Below, one piece after another: positions 35,508 to 48,440 of a stretch of DNA of 64,000 nt. The notes beneath the pieces are model-generated. The model saw only the letters and a program-made list of their open reading frames with translations, searched no databases and was not told where the DNA came from. The stretch comes from Acanthosepion esculentum (taxonomy: Eukaryota; Mollusca; Cephalopoda; Sepiida; Sepiidae). Position numbers and translations under genes: made by a program. The number at the start of each line of letters is the position of its first letter. Position 1 is the stretch's first letter. The stretch lies in the NCBI GenBank assembly GCA_964036315.1, contig CAXIWW010000817.1, forward strand, positions 8,653,501-8,717,500, given 5' to 3'.

Positions 35508-38500
35508 ACCAACAGATCAGAAGCCATGCTGCCTGACGTAGTCTAAAATCTTACATTGGACGCTCAAATATGGACCAGAAACCAACTTATCAGAGGCCAT
35601 GCTGCATGACGTAGTTTATCTTTTTACATTAGACGCTCAAATATGCACAAGAAACCAAGAGATCAGAAGCAGGGCTGCTGGACGTAGTGTATCATCTTAC
35701 ACAAGACGCTCAAATATGGACCGGAAGCCAAGAGGTCAGAGTCCATTCTGCTGGACGTAGTCTAAAATCTTACATTAGACGCTAAAATATGGACCGCAAA
35801 CCAACCGATCAGAGGCCATGCTGCTGGTCGTAGTTTATCTTTTTACATTAGACGCTCAAATATGAACCAGGAAACAACAGATCAGAATCATGGCTGCTGG
35901 ACGTAGTGTATCATCTTACACAAGACGATCAAATATGGACCGGAAGCTAACAGGTCAGAGGCCATGCTGCTGGACGTAGTCTAAAATCTTACATTAGAAA
36001 TATGGACCGGAAAACAACAGATCAGAGGCCATGCTGATGGACAAAGTTTATCTTTTTAAATTAGACGTTCAAATATGCACCAGAAACCAAGAGATCAGAA
36101 TCATGACTGCTGGACGTAGTGTATCATCTTACACAAGACGCTCAAATATGGACCGGAAGCTAACAGGTGAGAGGCCATGCTGCTGGACGTAGTCTAAAAT
36201 CTTACATTAGACGCTCAAATATGGACCGGAATCAAACGGATCTGAGGCCTTGCTGCTGGATGTAGTTTATCTTTTTCCATTAGACGCTCAAATATGCAAC
36301 AGAAACCAAGAGATCAAAATCATGGCTGCTGGACGTTGTCTATCATCTTACATAAGACGCTCAAATATGGACCGGAAACCAACAGGTCAGAGACCATGCT
36401 GCTGGACGTAGTCTAAAATCTTACATTCGATGCTCAAATATGGACCGGAAACCAACAGATCAGAGGCCATGCTGCTGGACGTAGTTTATCTTTTTACATT
36501 AGACGCTCAAATATGCACCAGAAACCAACAGATCAGAATCATGGCTGCTGGACGTAGTGTATAATCTTACACAAGACGCTCAAATATGGACCGGAAGCCA
36601 ACAAGTCAGAGGCCATGCTGCTGGACGTAGTCTAAAATCTTACATTAGACGCTCAAATATGGACGGGAAACCAACAGATCAGAGGCCATGCTGCTGGACG
36701 TAGTGTATCATCTTACACAAGACGCTCAAATATGGAGCGGAAGCCAAGAGGTCAGATGCCATGCTGCTGGTCGTAGTCTAATATCTTACATTAGAAGCTC
36801 AAATATGGACCGGAACAAACCGATCAGAGGCCATGCTGCTGGACGTAGTTTATCTTTTTACATTAGACGCTCAAATATGAACCAGAAAACAACAGATCAG
36901 AATCATGGCTGCTGGACGTACAGTATAATCTTACACAAGACGATCAAATATGGACCGGAAGCTAACAGGTCAGAGGCCATGCTGCTGGACGTAGTCTAAA
37001 ATCTTACATTAGACGCTCAAATATGGACCGGAAACCAACAGATCAGAGTCCATGCTGCTAGTCGTACTTTATCTTTTTACATTAGACGCTCAAATATGCA
37101 CCAGAAACCAAGACATCAAAATCATGGCTGCTGGATGTTGTGTATCATCTTACACAAGACGCTCAAATATGGACCGGAAGCCAACAGGTCAGAGGCCATG
37201 CTGCTAGACGTAGTCTAATATCTTACATTAGACGCTAAAATATGGACCGGAAAACAACAGATCAGAGGCCATGCTGCTGGACGTAGTTTATTTTTTTACA
37301 TTAGAAGCTCTAATATGCACCAGAAACCAACAGATCAGAATCGTTGCTGCTGGACGTAGTGTATCATCTTACACAAGACGCTCAAATATGGACCGGAAGC
37401 CAACAGGTCAGAGGCCATGCTGATAGACGTAGTCTAAACCTTACATTAGACGCTCAAATATGGACCATCATATCAGAGGCCATGCTGTTGGATGTAGTTT
37501 ATCTTTTTACATTAGACGCTCAAATATGCACCAGAATCCAACAGATCAGAGGCCATGCTGCTGGAGGTAGTTTATCTTTTTACATTAGACGCTCAAATAT
37601 GCACCAGAAACCAAGATATCAGAAACAGGGCTGCTGGAAGTAGTGTATCATTTTACACAAAACGCTCAAATATGGACCGGAAGCCAACTGGTCAGAGGCC
37701 ATGCTGCTGAATGTATTCTAAAATCTTATATTCGATGCTCAAATATGGACCGGAAACCAACAGATCAGAGGCCATGCTGCTAGACGTAGTTTATATTTTT
37801 AGATTAGACGTTCAAATATGCACCAGAAACCAACATATCAGAATCATGGCTGCTGGACGTAGTGTATAATCTTACACAAGACGCTCAAATATGGACCGGA
37901 AGCCAACAGGTCAGAGGCCATGCTGCTGAATGTATTCTAAAATCTTATATTCGATGCTCAAATATGGACCGGAAACCAACAGATTAGAGGCCATGCTGCT
38001 GGTCGTAGTTTATCTTTTTACATTAGACGCTCAAATATGCACCAGAATCCAAGATATCAGAAACAGGGCTGCTGGAAGTAGTGTATCATTTTACACAAAA
38101 CCCTCAAATATGGACCGGAAGCCAACAGGTCAGAGGCCATGCTGCTGGACGTAGTCTAAAATCTTACATTAGACGCTCAAATATGGACCGGAAACCAACA
38201 GATCAGAGGCCATGCTGCTGGTCGTAGTTTATCTTTTTACATTAGACGCTCAGATATGCACCAGAAACCAAGAGATCAGAAACAGGGCTGCTGGACGTAG
38301 TGTATCATCTTACACGAGACGCTCAAATATGGACCCGAAGCCAACAGGTCAGAGGCAATGCTGCTGGACGTCGTCTAAAATCTTACATTAGACGCTCAAA
38401 TATGGACGGGAATACAACAGATCAGAGGCCATGCTGCTGGTCGTAGTTTATCTTTTTACATTAGAAGCTCAAATATGTACCAGAAACCAACAGATCCGAT

Positions 38501-41500
38501 TCATGGCTGCTGGACGTAGTGTATCATCTTACACAAGACGCTCAAATATGGACCGGAAGCCAACTGATCAGAGGCCATGCTGCTGGACGTAGTTTATCTT
38601 TTTACATTAGACGCTCAAATATACACCAGACACCAACAGATCAGAAACAGGGCTGCTGGACGTAGTGTATCATCTTAAACATGACGCTCAAATATGGACC
38701 GGAAGCCAACAGGTCAAAGGCCATGCTGCTGGACCTATTCTAAAATCTTATATTAGAGGCTCAAATATGGACCGTAAAGCAACAGATCAGAGGCCATGCT
38801 GCTGGTCGTAGTTTATCTTTTTAAATTAGATGCTCAAAATATGCACCAGAAACCAACAGATCAGAATCATGGCTGCTGGATGTAGTGTATCATGTTACAC
38901 AAGACGCTCAAATATGGACCGGAAATAAACAGGTCAGAGGCCATGCTGCTGGACGTAGTTTATCTTTGTACATTAGACGCTCGAAAATTCACCAGAAACC
39001 AAGATATCAGTAACAGGGCTGCTGGACGTAGTGTATCATCTTACACAAGACGCTCAAATATGGACCGGAAGCCAACAGGTCAGATGCCATGCTGCTGGAC
39101 GTATTCTAATATATTACATTAGACGCTCAAATATGGACGGGAAACCAACAGATCAGAGGCCGTGCTACTGGACGTAGTTTATCTATTTACATTAGACGCT
39201 CAAATATGTACAGAAACCAACAGATCAGAATCATGTCTGCTGGACGTAGTGTATCATGTTACACGAGACACTAAAATATGGACCGGAAGCCAACAGGTCA
39301 GAGGCCATGCTGCTGCATGTAGTCTAAAATCTTATATTATACGCTCAAATATGGTCCGGAAACCAACAGATCAGAGGCCATGCTGCTGGTCGTAGTTTAT
39401 CTTTTTACATTAGAAGCTCAAATATGTACCAGAAACCAACATATCCGATTCATGGCTGCTGGACGTAGTGTATCATCTTACACAAGACGCTCAAATATGG
39501 ACCGGAAGCCAACTGATCAGAGGCCATGCTGCTGGACGTAGTTTATCTTTTTACATTAGACGCTCAAATATACACCAGACACCAACAGATCAGAAACAGG
39601 GCTGCTGGACGTAGTGTATCATCTTAAACATGACGCTCAAATATGGACCGGAAGCCAACAGGTCAAAGGCCATGCTGCTGGACCTATTCTAAAATCTTAT
39701 ATTAGAGGCTCAAATATGGACCGTAAAGCAACAGATCAGAGGCCATGCTGCTGGTCGTAGTTTATCTTTTTAAATTAGATGCTCAAAATATGCACCAGAA
39801 ACCAACAGATCAGAATCATGGCTGCTGGACGTAGTGTATCATGTTACACAAGACGCTCAAATATGGACCGGAAATAAACAGGTCAGAGGCCATGCTGCTG
39901 GACGTAGTTTATCTTTGTACATTAGACGCTCGAAAATTCACCAGAAACCAAGATATCAGTAACAGGGCTGCTGGACGTAGTGTATCATCTTACACAAGAC
40001 GCTCAAATATGGACCGGAAGCCAACAGGTCAGATGCCATGCTGCTGGACGTATTCTAATATATTACATTAGACGCTCAAATATGGACGGGAAACCAACAG
40101 ATCAGAGGCCGTGCTATTGGACGTAGTTTATCTATTTACATTAGACGCTCAAATATGTACAGAAACCAACAGATCAGAATCATGTCTGCTGGACGTAGTG
40201 TATCATGTTACACGAGACACTAAAATATGGACCGGAAGCCAACAGGTCAGAGGCCATGCTGCTGCATGTAGTCTAAAATCTTATATTATACGCTCAAATA
40301 TGGTCCGGAAACCAACAGATCAGAGGCCATGCTGCTGGACGTAGTTTATCTTTTTACATTAGACGCTCAAATATGCACCAGAAACCAACAGATCAGAAAC
40401 CGGGCTGCTGGACTTAGTGTATCATCTTACACAAGACGCTCCAATATGGACCGGAAGCCAACAGGGGAGAGGCCATGCTTCTGCATGTAGTCTAAAATCT
40501 TACATTAGACGCTAAAATATGGTCCGGAAACCAACAGATCAGAGGCCATGCTGCTGGACGTAGTTTATCTTTTTACATTAGACGCTCAAATATGCACCAG
40601 AAACCAACAGATCAGAATCATGGCTGCTGGACGTAGTGTAATATCTTACACAAGACGCTCATATATTGACTGGAAGCATACAGGTCAGAGGCCATGCTGC
40701 TGGGCGTAGTCTAAACTCTTACATTAGAAGCACAAATATGGACCGGAAACCAACAGATCAGAGGTCATGCTGCTGGTCATAGTTTATCTTTTTACATTAG
40801 ACGCTCAAATATGTACCAGAAACCAACAGATCAGAATCATGGCTGCTGGACGTAGTGTATCACCTTACACAAGACGCTCAAATATGGACCGGAATCCAAC
40901 ATGTCAGAGGCCATGCAGCTGGACGTAGTCTAAAATCTTACATTGGACGCTCAAATATGGACCGGAAGCCAACAGGTCAGAGGCCATGCAGCTGGACGTA
41001 GTCTAAAATCTTACATTGGACGCTCAAATATGGACCGGAAACCAACAGATAAGAGGCCATGTCGCTGGACGTAGTTTATCGTTTTAAATTATACGCTCAA
41101 ATATGCACCAGCAACCAACAGATCAGAATCATGGCTGCTGGACGTAGTGTATCATCTTGCACAAGGCGCACAAATATGGACTGGAAGCCAACAGGTCAGA
41201 GGCCATGCTGCTCGACGTACTCTAAAATCTTACATTAGACGTACAAATATCGACGGGAAACCAACAGATCAGAGGCCCTGCTGCTGGACATCATGAAAAA
41301 TCTTACATTAGAGGCTCAAATATGGACGGAAACCAACAGATCAGAAGCTATGCTGCTGGACGTAGTTTATCTTTTTACATTAGACGCTCAAATATGCACC
41401 AGAAACCAAGAGATCAGAAACAGGGATGCTAGACGTAGTGTATCATCTTACACAAGACGCTCAAATGTGGACCGGAAACCAACAGGTCAGAGGCCATGCT

Positions 41501-43018
41501 GCTGGTCGTCATGTAATATCTTATATTAGAGGCTCAAATATGGAGCGGAAACCAACAGATCAGAGGCCATGCTGCTGGACGTAGTTTATCTTTTTACATT
41601 AGACGCTCAAATATGCACCAGAATCCAACAGATCAGAATCATGGCTGCTGGACGTACTGTATCATCTTACACAAGAGGCTCAAATATGGACCAGAAGCCA
41701 ACAAGTCAGAGGCCACGCTGCTGGACGTCATGTAATATCTTACATTAGACGCTCAAATATGGACCTCAAACCAACAGATCAGAGGCCATGCTGCTGGACG
41801 TAGTTTATCTTTTTACATTAGACGCTCAAATATGCACTACAAACCAAGAGATCAGAAACAGGGCTGCTGGACGTAGTGTATCATCTTACACAAGACGCTC
41901 ACATATGGACCGGAAACCAACAGGTCAGAGTCCATGCTGCTGGACATCATGTAATATCTTATATTAGAGGCTCAAATATGGAGCGGAAACCAACAGATCA
42001 GAGGCCATGCTGCTGGACGTAGTTTATCTTTTTAAATTAGACGATCAAATATGCACCAGAAATAAAGAGATCAGAAACAGGGCTGCTGGACGTAGTGTAT
42101 AATCTTGCACAAGACGTTCAAATATGAACCGGAAGCCAACAGTTCAAAGGACATGCTTCTCGACGTACTCTGAAATCTTACATTAGACGCTCAAATATGG
42201 ACCGGAAACCAACAGATCAGAGGCCATGCTGCTGGACGTAGTTTATCTTTTTAAATTAGACGCTCAAATATGCACCAGAAATGAGATCAGAAACAGGGCT
42301 GCTGGACGTAGTGTATAATCTTACACAAGACGCTCAAATATGGACCGGAAGCCAACAGGTCAGAGGCCATTCTTCTCGACGTACTCTGAAATCTTACATT
42401 AGACGCTCAAATATGGACCGGAAACCAACAGATCAGAGGCCATGCTGCTGGACGTAGTTTATCTTTTTACATTAGACGCTCAAATATGCACAAGAAACCA
42501 AGAGATCAGAAAAAGGGGTGCTGGACGTAGTGTATCATCTTGCACAAATATGGACCAGAAGCCAACAGGTCAGAGGCCATGCTGCTCGACCTACTCTAAA
42601 ATCTTACATTAGACGCTCAAATATGGACGGGAAACCAACAGATCAGAGGCCATGCTGCTGGTCGTAGTTTATCTTTTTACATTAGACCCTCAATTATGCA
42701 CCAGAATCCAAGAGATCAGAAACAGGGCTGGTGGACGTAGTGTATCATCTTACACAAGACGCTCAAATATGGACCGGAAAACAACAGATCAGATTCCATG
42801 ATGCTTGACGGAGTTTATCTTTTTACATTAGACGCTCAAATATGCACCAGAAACCAAGAGATCAGAAACTGGGCTGCTGGATGTAGTGTATCATCTTACA
42901 CAAGACGCTCAAATATTGACCGGAAGCCAACAGGTCAGAGGCCATCTGCTGGACGTAGTATAAAATCTTACATTAGACGCTCAAATATGGAACAGAAACC
43001 AACAGATCAGAGGCCATA
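35508..43018 (+). repeat. Satellite D array: 73-bp monomer, mostly 219-bp trimers
   Basis: About 103 monomers of 73 bp, all in one orientation. Shared words are GACGCTCAAATATG and TCAGAGGCCATGCTGCTGG. There are three monomer types. D1 starts TAGTTTATCTTTTTACATTAG and carries ATGCACCAG. D2 starts TAGTGTATCATCTTACACAAG and carries GGAAGCCAACAGG. D3 starts TAGTCTAAAATCTTACATTAG and carries GGAAACCAACAGATC. The usual order is D1-D2-D3. Dimers (D1-D2) and register slips occur, such as two D1 in a row at about 37490-37620 and two D3 in a row at about 40917-41062. The family occurs nowhere else in the window. Both ends lie in a single C monomer. Confidence 0.96.
38441..40338 (+). repeat. 949-bp tandem duplication (13 D monomers)
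   Basis: 38441-39389 is repeated as 39390-40338. I found three differences: G/T in CAACAGATCC versus CAACATATCC, T/C in GGATGTAGTG versus GGACGTAGTG, and C/T in TGCTACTGG versus TGCTATTGG. 949 bp is exactly 13 x 73. The order inside is D1D2, D1D2D3, D1D2, D1D2D3, D1D2D3, so the duplicated block mixes dimers and trimers. This is the most recent large event visible inside the D array. Confidence 0.9.
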
Positions 43019-43539
43019 TAAAAAGGAAAAATTAGAAATGCAGTCATATTGTGCACACTGGAATTCGGACGCTGTAAATTGTCAGACGACATACGGCGCA
43101 CATGGTGAAAGCTGTACTTTTTACTATCTGACCAAATGAAAATCTCTGTATACGTAGACAAACCAAACAATTGTACACAATTTGATACCCATTTTGAAAA
43201 TATTTCTTTTACTGGAAAAAAGTTATAAACAAGTGAAATATGACTGATTACCCAGTTCAGGTCCGCATGACAATTTCTGCAAATGAGTTAACACAAGTCC
43301 CCATACCGTTGAATTTCGCCTCGACTCTATTCAAGGTGTCGAAAAAACTTTTTTAATTATGGATAAGGTAAGGAATTCCCGACAATTGGACACCAATATT
43401 TTGTGGATTCGATAAAAAGGAAAATTAGAAATGCAGTCTTATTGTGCACACTGGAATTCGGACCCTCTAAATTGTCAGACGACATACCGCGCACAATGTT
43501 AAAGCTGTACTTTTTACTATCTGACCAAATGAAAAATCT
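43019..43539 (+). repeat. Satellite C fragment right of the D array (block C5)
   Basis: About 1.3 C monomers. It begins at ATAAAAAGGAAAAATTAG, the C sequence that lies about 14 bp beyond the break in block C4. It ends at GAAAAATC, joined to TGCTGCTACAAAACGG of satellite B, close to the position of the C/B joins at 7871 and 16840. The 11.7-kb composite duplication starts inside this block, at 43347. Confidence 0.92.
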
Positions 43540-46500
43540 GCTGCTACAAAACGGCATTTCCTGGCTCTTTTGTGAAAACTGCCTTACAAGCAATCTCAGG
43601 CTGATACAAGCCCACACCTGCTGGCTTTTCTGTGAAAACTGCGCTAAAATCAATCTCTGGCTGCTACAAGCTGACTACGCCTGTCTCTTTTGTGACCACT
43701 GCCTTACATGCAATCTCAGGTTGCTAAAAATCGACATCTCCTGACTCTTTTGTGAAAACTGCCTTATAATCAATCTCAGGCTGCAGCAAGCTAATTCTCC
43801 TGGCTTTTTGTGCCATTTGCCTTACAAGCAATCCCACGCAGCTACGAGCCCATTTCTCCTGGCTTGTTGTGACAACTGCCTTACAACGAATCTCAGGCTG
43901 CAGGAAGCCCAATTCTGCTGGCTCATTTTGTGAAAACAGCCTTACAATCAATCTCAGGCTCCTACAATCCGAATACGCCTGGCTCTTTTGTGACACCTGC
44001 CTTACAAGCAATCTCAGGCTGCTACGATCCCATTTCTCCTGGCTTTTTGTGGAAAGTGCCTTACACGCAAACATAGGATTCTACGAGCCGGTTCTCCTGG
44101 GAGATTTGTGAAAATTGCCTTACAAGCAATCTCATTCTTCTACAAGCCTACACCTGCTGGCACTTTTAAGACAACTGCATTACAAGCAATCTCAGGCTGC
44201 TAAAAAATCGATCTCCTGGCTCTTTCGTGACAACTGCCTTACAAGCAACGTCAGGCTGCAGCAAGCCCAATGTTCCTGGCTTTTTTGCCAATTGCCTTAC
44301 AAAATAATCCCAGGCTGCAACTAGGCGATTTCTCAAGACTCTTTTGTGGCGACTGCATTACAAGCAACCTCAGGCTGCTACAAGACGAATTCTACTGGCT
44401 CTTTTGTGACAACTGCCTTACAAGCAATGTCAGGCTGCTCCGAGCCGACTTCTCTTGGCTCTCTTGTGTAAACTGCCTTACAAGCAATCTCAGGCTTCTA
44501 CAAGCCGAATACGCCTGGCTCTTTTGTAGCAACTGCCTTACATGCAATCACAGCAGCAAGCCCAATTCTCTTGTATTTTTGTGCCAATTTCATTACAAGC
44601 AATTCCACGCAGCTACGAGCCCGTTTACCCTGGCTTTACACGCAATCTCAGGCTTCTACAAACTTACACCTGCTGACTCTTTTTTTACAACTCCCTTACA
44701 AGCAATCTCCCGCTGCTATCGGCCGACTTCTCCGGGCTATTTGTGAAAACTGTCTTACAAAGGATCTCAGGCTGCTACAAGCCGATTTCTCCTGCCTCTT
44801 TTGTGCCAACTCATTTCCAAGCAGTCTCAGGCTGCTACGAGCCGACTATGCCTGGATCTTCTATGACAAATGCCTTACAAGCAATCTACGGCCGCCAGAA
44901 ATCGATCTCCTGGCTCTTTCGTGACAACTGCCTTACAAGAAATCTCAGGCTACTACAAGCTGACTACGCCTTTCACTTTTGTGGCAACTGCCTTACAAGC
45001 AATCTCAGGCTGCAGCAAGCCCAATTCTCCTGGCTTTTTTTGCCAATTGCCTTACAAGTAATCCCAGGCTGCTACGAGCGTATTTCCCCTGACTCTTTTG
45101 TGGCAACTGCCTTACAAGCAATACCAGGCCTCTACAAGACGAATTCTCCTGGGTCTTTTGTGAGAACTGCCTTACAAGCAATCTCAGGATGTTACGGGCC
45201 GACTACGCCTGGCTCTTCGATGACAAGTGGCTTACAAGCAAACTCAGGCTGCTACAAGCCGATTTGTCCTGGCTCTTTTTTGGCAACTGCCTTACAAGCA
45301 ATTTCAGGCTGCTACGAGCAGACTTTTCTTGGTTCGTTTGTGAAAACTGCCTTACAAGCCATGTCAGGCTGCAGCAACCCCAACTCTTTCGGCTTTTTGT
45401 GCCAATTGGCTTACAAGCAATCCCAGGCACCAACGAGCCGATTTCTCCTGGCTCTTTTGTGGCAACTGTATTACAAGCAAACTCAGGCTGCTACAAATCG
45501 ACATCTACTGTCTCTTTTGTGCGAACTGTCTTACAAGCCATATCAGGCTGCCGCTAGGCCAATTACTTTTTGTGCCAATTGCCTTAAAAAAGCAATCGCA
45601 GGCGGCTACGTGACGATTTCTCCTGGCTGTTTTGTGGTAACTGCCTTACAAGCAATCTCAAGCTGCTAAAAGCCGAATTATCCTGGCTCTATTGTGAAAA
45701 CTGCCTGAAAAGCAATCTCAGGCTGCTACAAGCCGAATTCTCCTGGCTCTCTTGAGATAACTGCCTTACAAGCAAAATCAGGATGCTACGAGCCGACTTC
45801 TCATGCCTCTTTTGTGAAAACTGCCTTACAATCAATCTCAGGCTGCTACAAACCCACATCTCCTGTCTCTTTTGAGAAACTGCCTTGCAAGCAATCTCAG
45901 ACCGCTACAAATCGACATCTACTGTCTCTTTTGTGCGAACTGTCTTACAAGCAATATCAGGCTGCCGCTAGGCCAATTACTTTTTGTGCCAATTGCCTTA
46001 AAAAAGCAATCCCAGGCGGCTACTTGACGATTTCTCCTGGCTGTTTTGTGGTAACAGCCTTACAAGCAATCTCAAGTTGCTACAAGCCGAATTATCCTGG
46101 CTCTATTGTGACAACTGCCTGAAAAGCAATCTCAGGCTGCAGCAATCCCACTTCTCCAGGCTTTTTGAGGCAACTGCCTTACAAGCAATCTCAGGCTGCT
46201 ACAAACCGAATTCTCCTGGCTCTTTTATGACAACTGCCATACAAGCAATGTCAGGCTGCTCCGAGCCGACTTCTCTTGGCTTTCTTGTGAAAACTGCCTT
46301 ACAAGCAATCTCAGGCTTCTACAAGCCGAATACGCCTGGCTCTTTTGTAGCAACTGCCTTACATGCAATCACAGCAGCAAGCCCAATTCTCTTGGATTTT
46401 TGTGCCAATTTCATTACAAGCAATTCCACGCAGCTACGAGCCCGTTTCCCCTGGCTTTTTGTGAAAATTGCTTTACACGCAATCTCAGGCTTCTACAAAC

Positions 46501-48428
46501 TTACACCTGCTGACTCTTTTTTGACAACTCCCTTACAAGCAATCTCCCGCTGCTATCGGCCCACTTCTCCGGGCTATTTGTGAAAACTGTCTTACAAAGG
46601 ATCTCAGGCTGCTACAAGCCGATTTCTCCTGCCTCTTTTGCAGCAACTGCCTTACAAGCAATCTCAGTCTGCAACAACCCGGATTCTCCTGGCTCTTTTG
46701 TGAAAACTGCCTTACAAGCAATGTCAGATTGCTACGAGCCGACTTCTCTTGGCTATTTTGTGAAAACTGCCTTTCAAGCAATCTCAGGCTGCTACAAACC
46801 CACATCTCTTGTATCTTTTGTGAAAACTGCCTTACAAGCAATCTCAGCCTGCTACAAGCCGAATTGGCCGCTACAAATCGACATATACTGGCTCTTTTGT
46901 TACAACTGCCTTACAACCTATCCCAGGCTGCTACGAACCGATTTCTCCTGGCTCAGGCTGCAGCAATATGAATTCTCCTGGCTTTTTGTGCGAATTGCCT
47001 TACAAGCAATCCCAAGCGGCTACGAGCGGATTTCTCCTGGCGCTTTTGTGGCAACTGCCTTACAAGAAATCTCAGGCTGCTAAGAGCCGAATTCTCCTGG
47101 CGCTTTTATGACAACTGCCTTACAATAAATATCAGGCTGCTACGAGCCGACTTCTCTTGGCTCTTTTGTGAAAACTGTCTTGCAAGTAATCTCCGGCTGC
47201 TACAAGCCGAATTCTCCTGGCGCTTTTGTGACAACTGCCTTACAAGCAATGTCAGGCAGCTACAAGCCGACTTCACTTGGCTCTTTTGTGAAAACTGCCT
47301 TACAAGTAATATCAGGCCGCTACAAATCGACATCTCCTGTCTCTTTTGTGACAACTGCTTTACAAGCAATCTCAGTCTTCCGCCAGGACAGTTCTCCTGA
47401 CTTTTTGTGCCAATTGCCTTAAAAGCAATCCCAGGCGGCTACGTGCCGATTTCTCCTGGCTCTTTTGTGGTAACAGCCTTACAAGCAATCTCAGGCTGCT
47501 ACAAGCCGAATACGCCTGGCTCTTTTGTGAAACAGTTTGCAAGCAAACTCAGGCCACTACAAATAGACATCTCCTGTCTCTTTTGTGACAACTGATTTAC
47601 AAGCAATCTCAGGCTGCCGCAGGGCAGTTCTCCTGACTTTTTGTGCCAATTGCCTTAAAAGCAATCCCAGGCGGCTACTTGCCGATATCTCCTGGCTCTT
47701 TTGTGGTAACTGCCTTACAAGCAATCTCAGGCTGCTATAAGCCAAATTCTCCTGGTTCTATTGTGACAACTGCCTTAAAAGCAATCTCAGTCTACAGCAA
47801 GCCGAATTCTCCTGGCTCTTTTGTGCAAATTGCCTTACAAGTTTTGTGGCAACTGCCTTACATGCAATCTCAGGCGTCTACGAGCCTACTTATCTTGTCT
47901 CTTTTGTGAAAACTGCTTTAAATGCAATCTCAGGCTGCTACAAAACGACATCTCCTGTCTCTTTTTTTAAAAACTGCCTTACAAGCAATCTCAGACTGCT
48001 ACAAGCCGAATACGCCTGGCTCTATTGTGAAACTGCCTTACAAGCAATCTCAGATCGCTACAAATCGACATAACCTGGCTCTTTTGTGTCAACTGCCTTA
48101 CAAGCAATCTCAAGCTGTCGCTAGTACAATTCTCCTGACTTAATGTGCCAATTGCCTTAAAAGCAATCCCAGGCGGCTACGAACCGATTTCTCCTGGCTC
48201 ATTTGTGGCAACTGCCTTACAAGAAATCTCAGGCTACTACAAGCCGAATTGTCCTGGCTCTTTTGTGCCAATTGCCTTACAAGCAATCCCAGGCATCTAC
48301 GAGCCGACTTCTCTTGTCTCTTTTGTGAAAACGGCCTTAAAAGCAATCTCAGGCTGCTACAAAACGACATCACCTGTCTCTTTTGTTTTAAAACAGACTT
48401 ACAATCAATCTCAGGTTTTCCGCTAGTC
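43540..48428 (-). repeat. Satellite B array, reverse orientation (block B6)
   Basis: About 81 B monomers, homologous over long stretches to blocks B2 and B3 and to the reverse complement of B1. Internal duplications include a 414-bp direct repeat (about 45495-45720 with 45905-46140, sharing GGCTGCCGCTAGGCCAATTAC). Another is a repeat of about 1.83 kb spacing (44420-44770 with 46250-46605) in which the left copy lacks 16 bp near 44630. It ends at CCGCTAGTC, abutting inverted B sequence. Confidence 0.94.
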
Positions 48429-48440
48429 TGCTTGTAATGC
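48420..48440. other. B6/B7 inversion junction
   Basis: B- (GGTTTTCCGCTAGTC) switches to B+ (TGCTTGTAATGCAATTGGC) with at most 2-3 bp of shared sequence. The junction is duplicated at 60169/60170. Confidence 0.82.

Noticed and set aside
35508..43018. CRISPR-like repeat/spacer layout in D (conserved word alternating with variable word)
   Set aside because: The variable part takes only three states that recur cyclically and the whole 73 bp aligns. This is a higher-order satellite, and no cas genes are present.
43019..43539. Target-site duplication flanking the D array, as a transposon would leave
   Set aside because: The flanking C sequence shows a loss of about 14 bp rather than a duplication. 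The overlap ACCAA is shared by C and D themselves.
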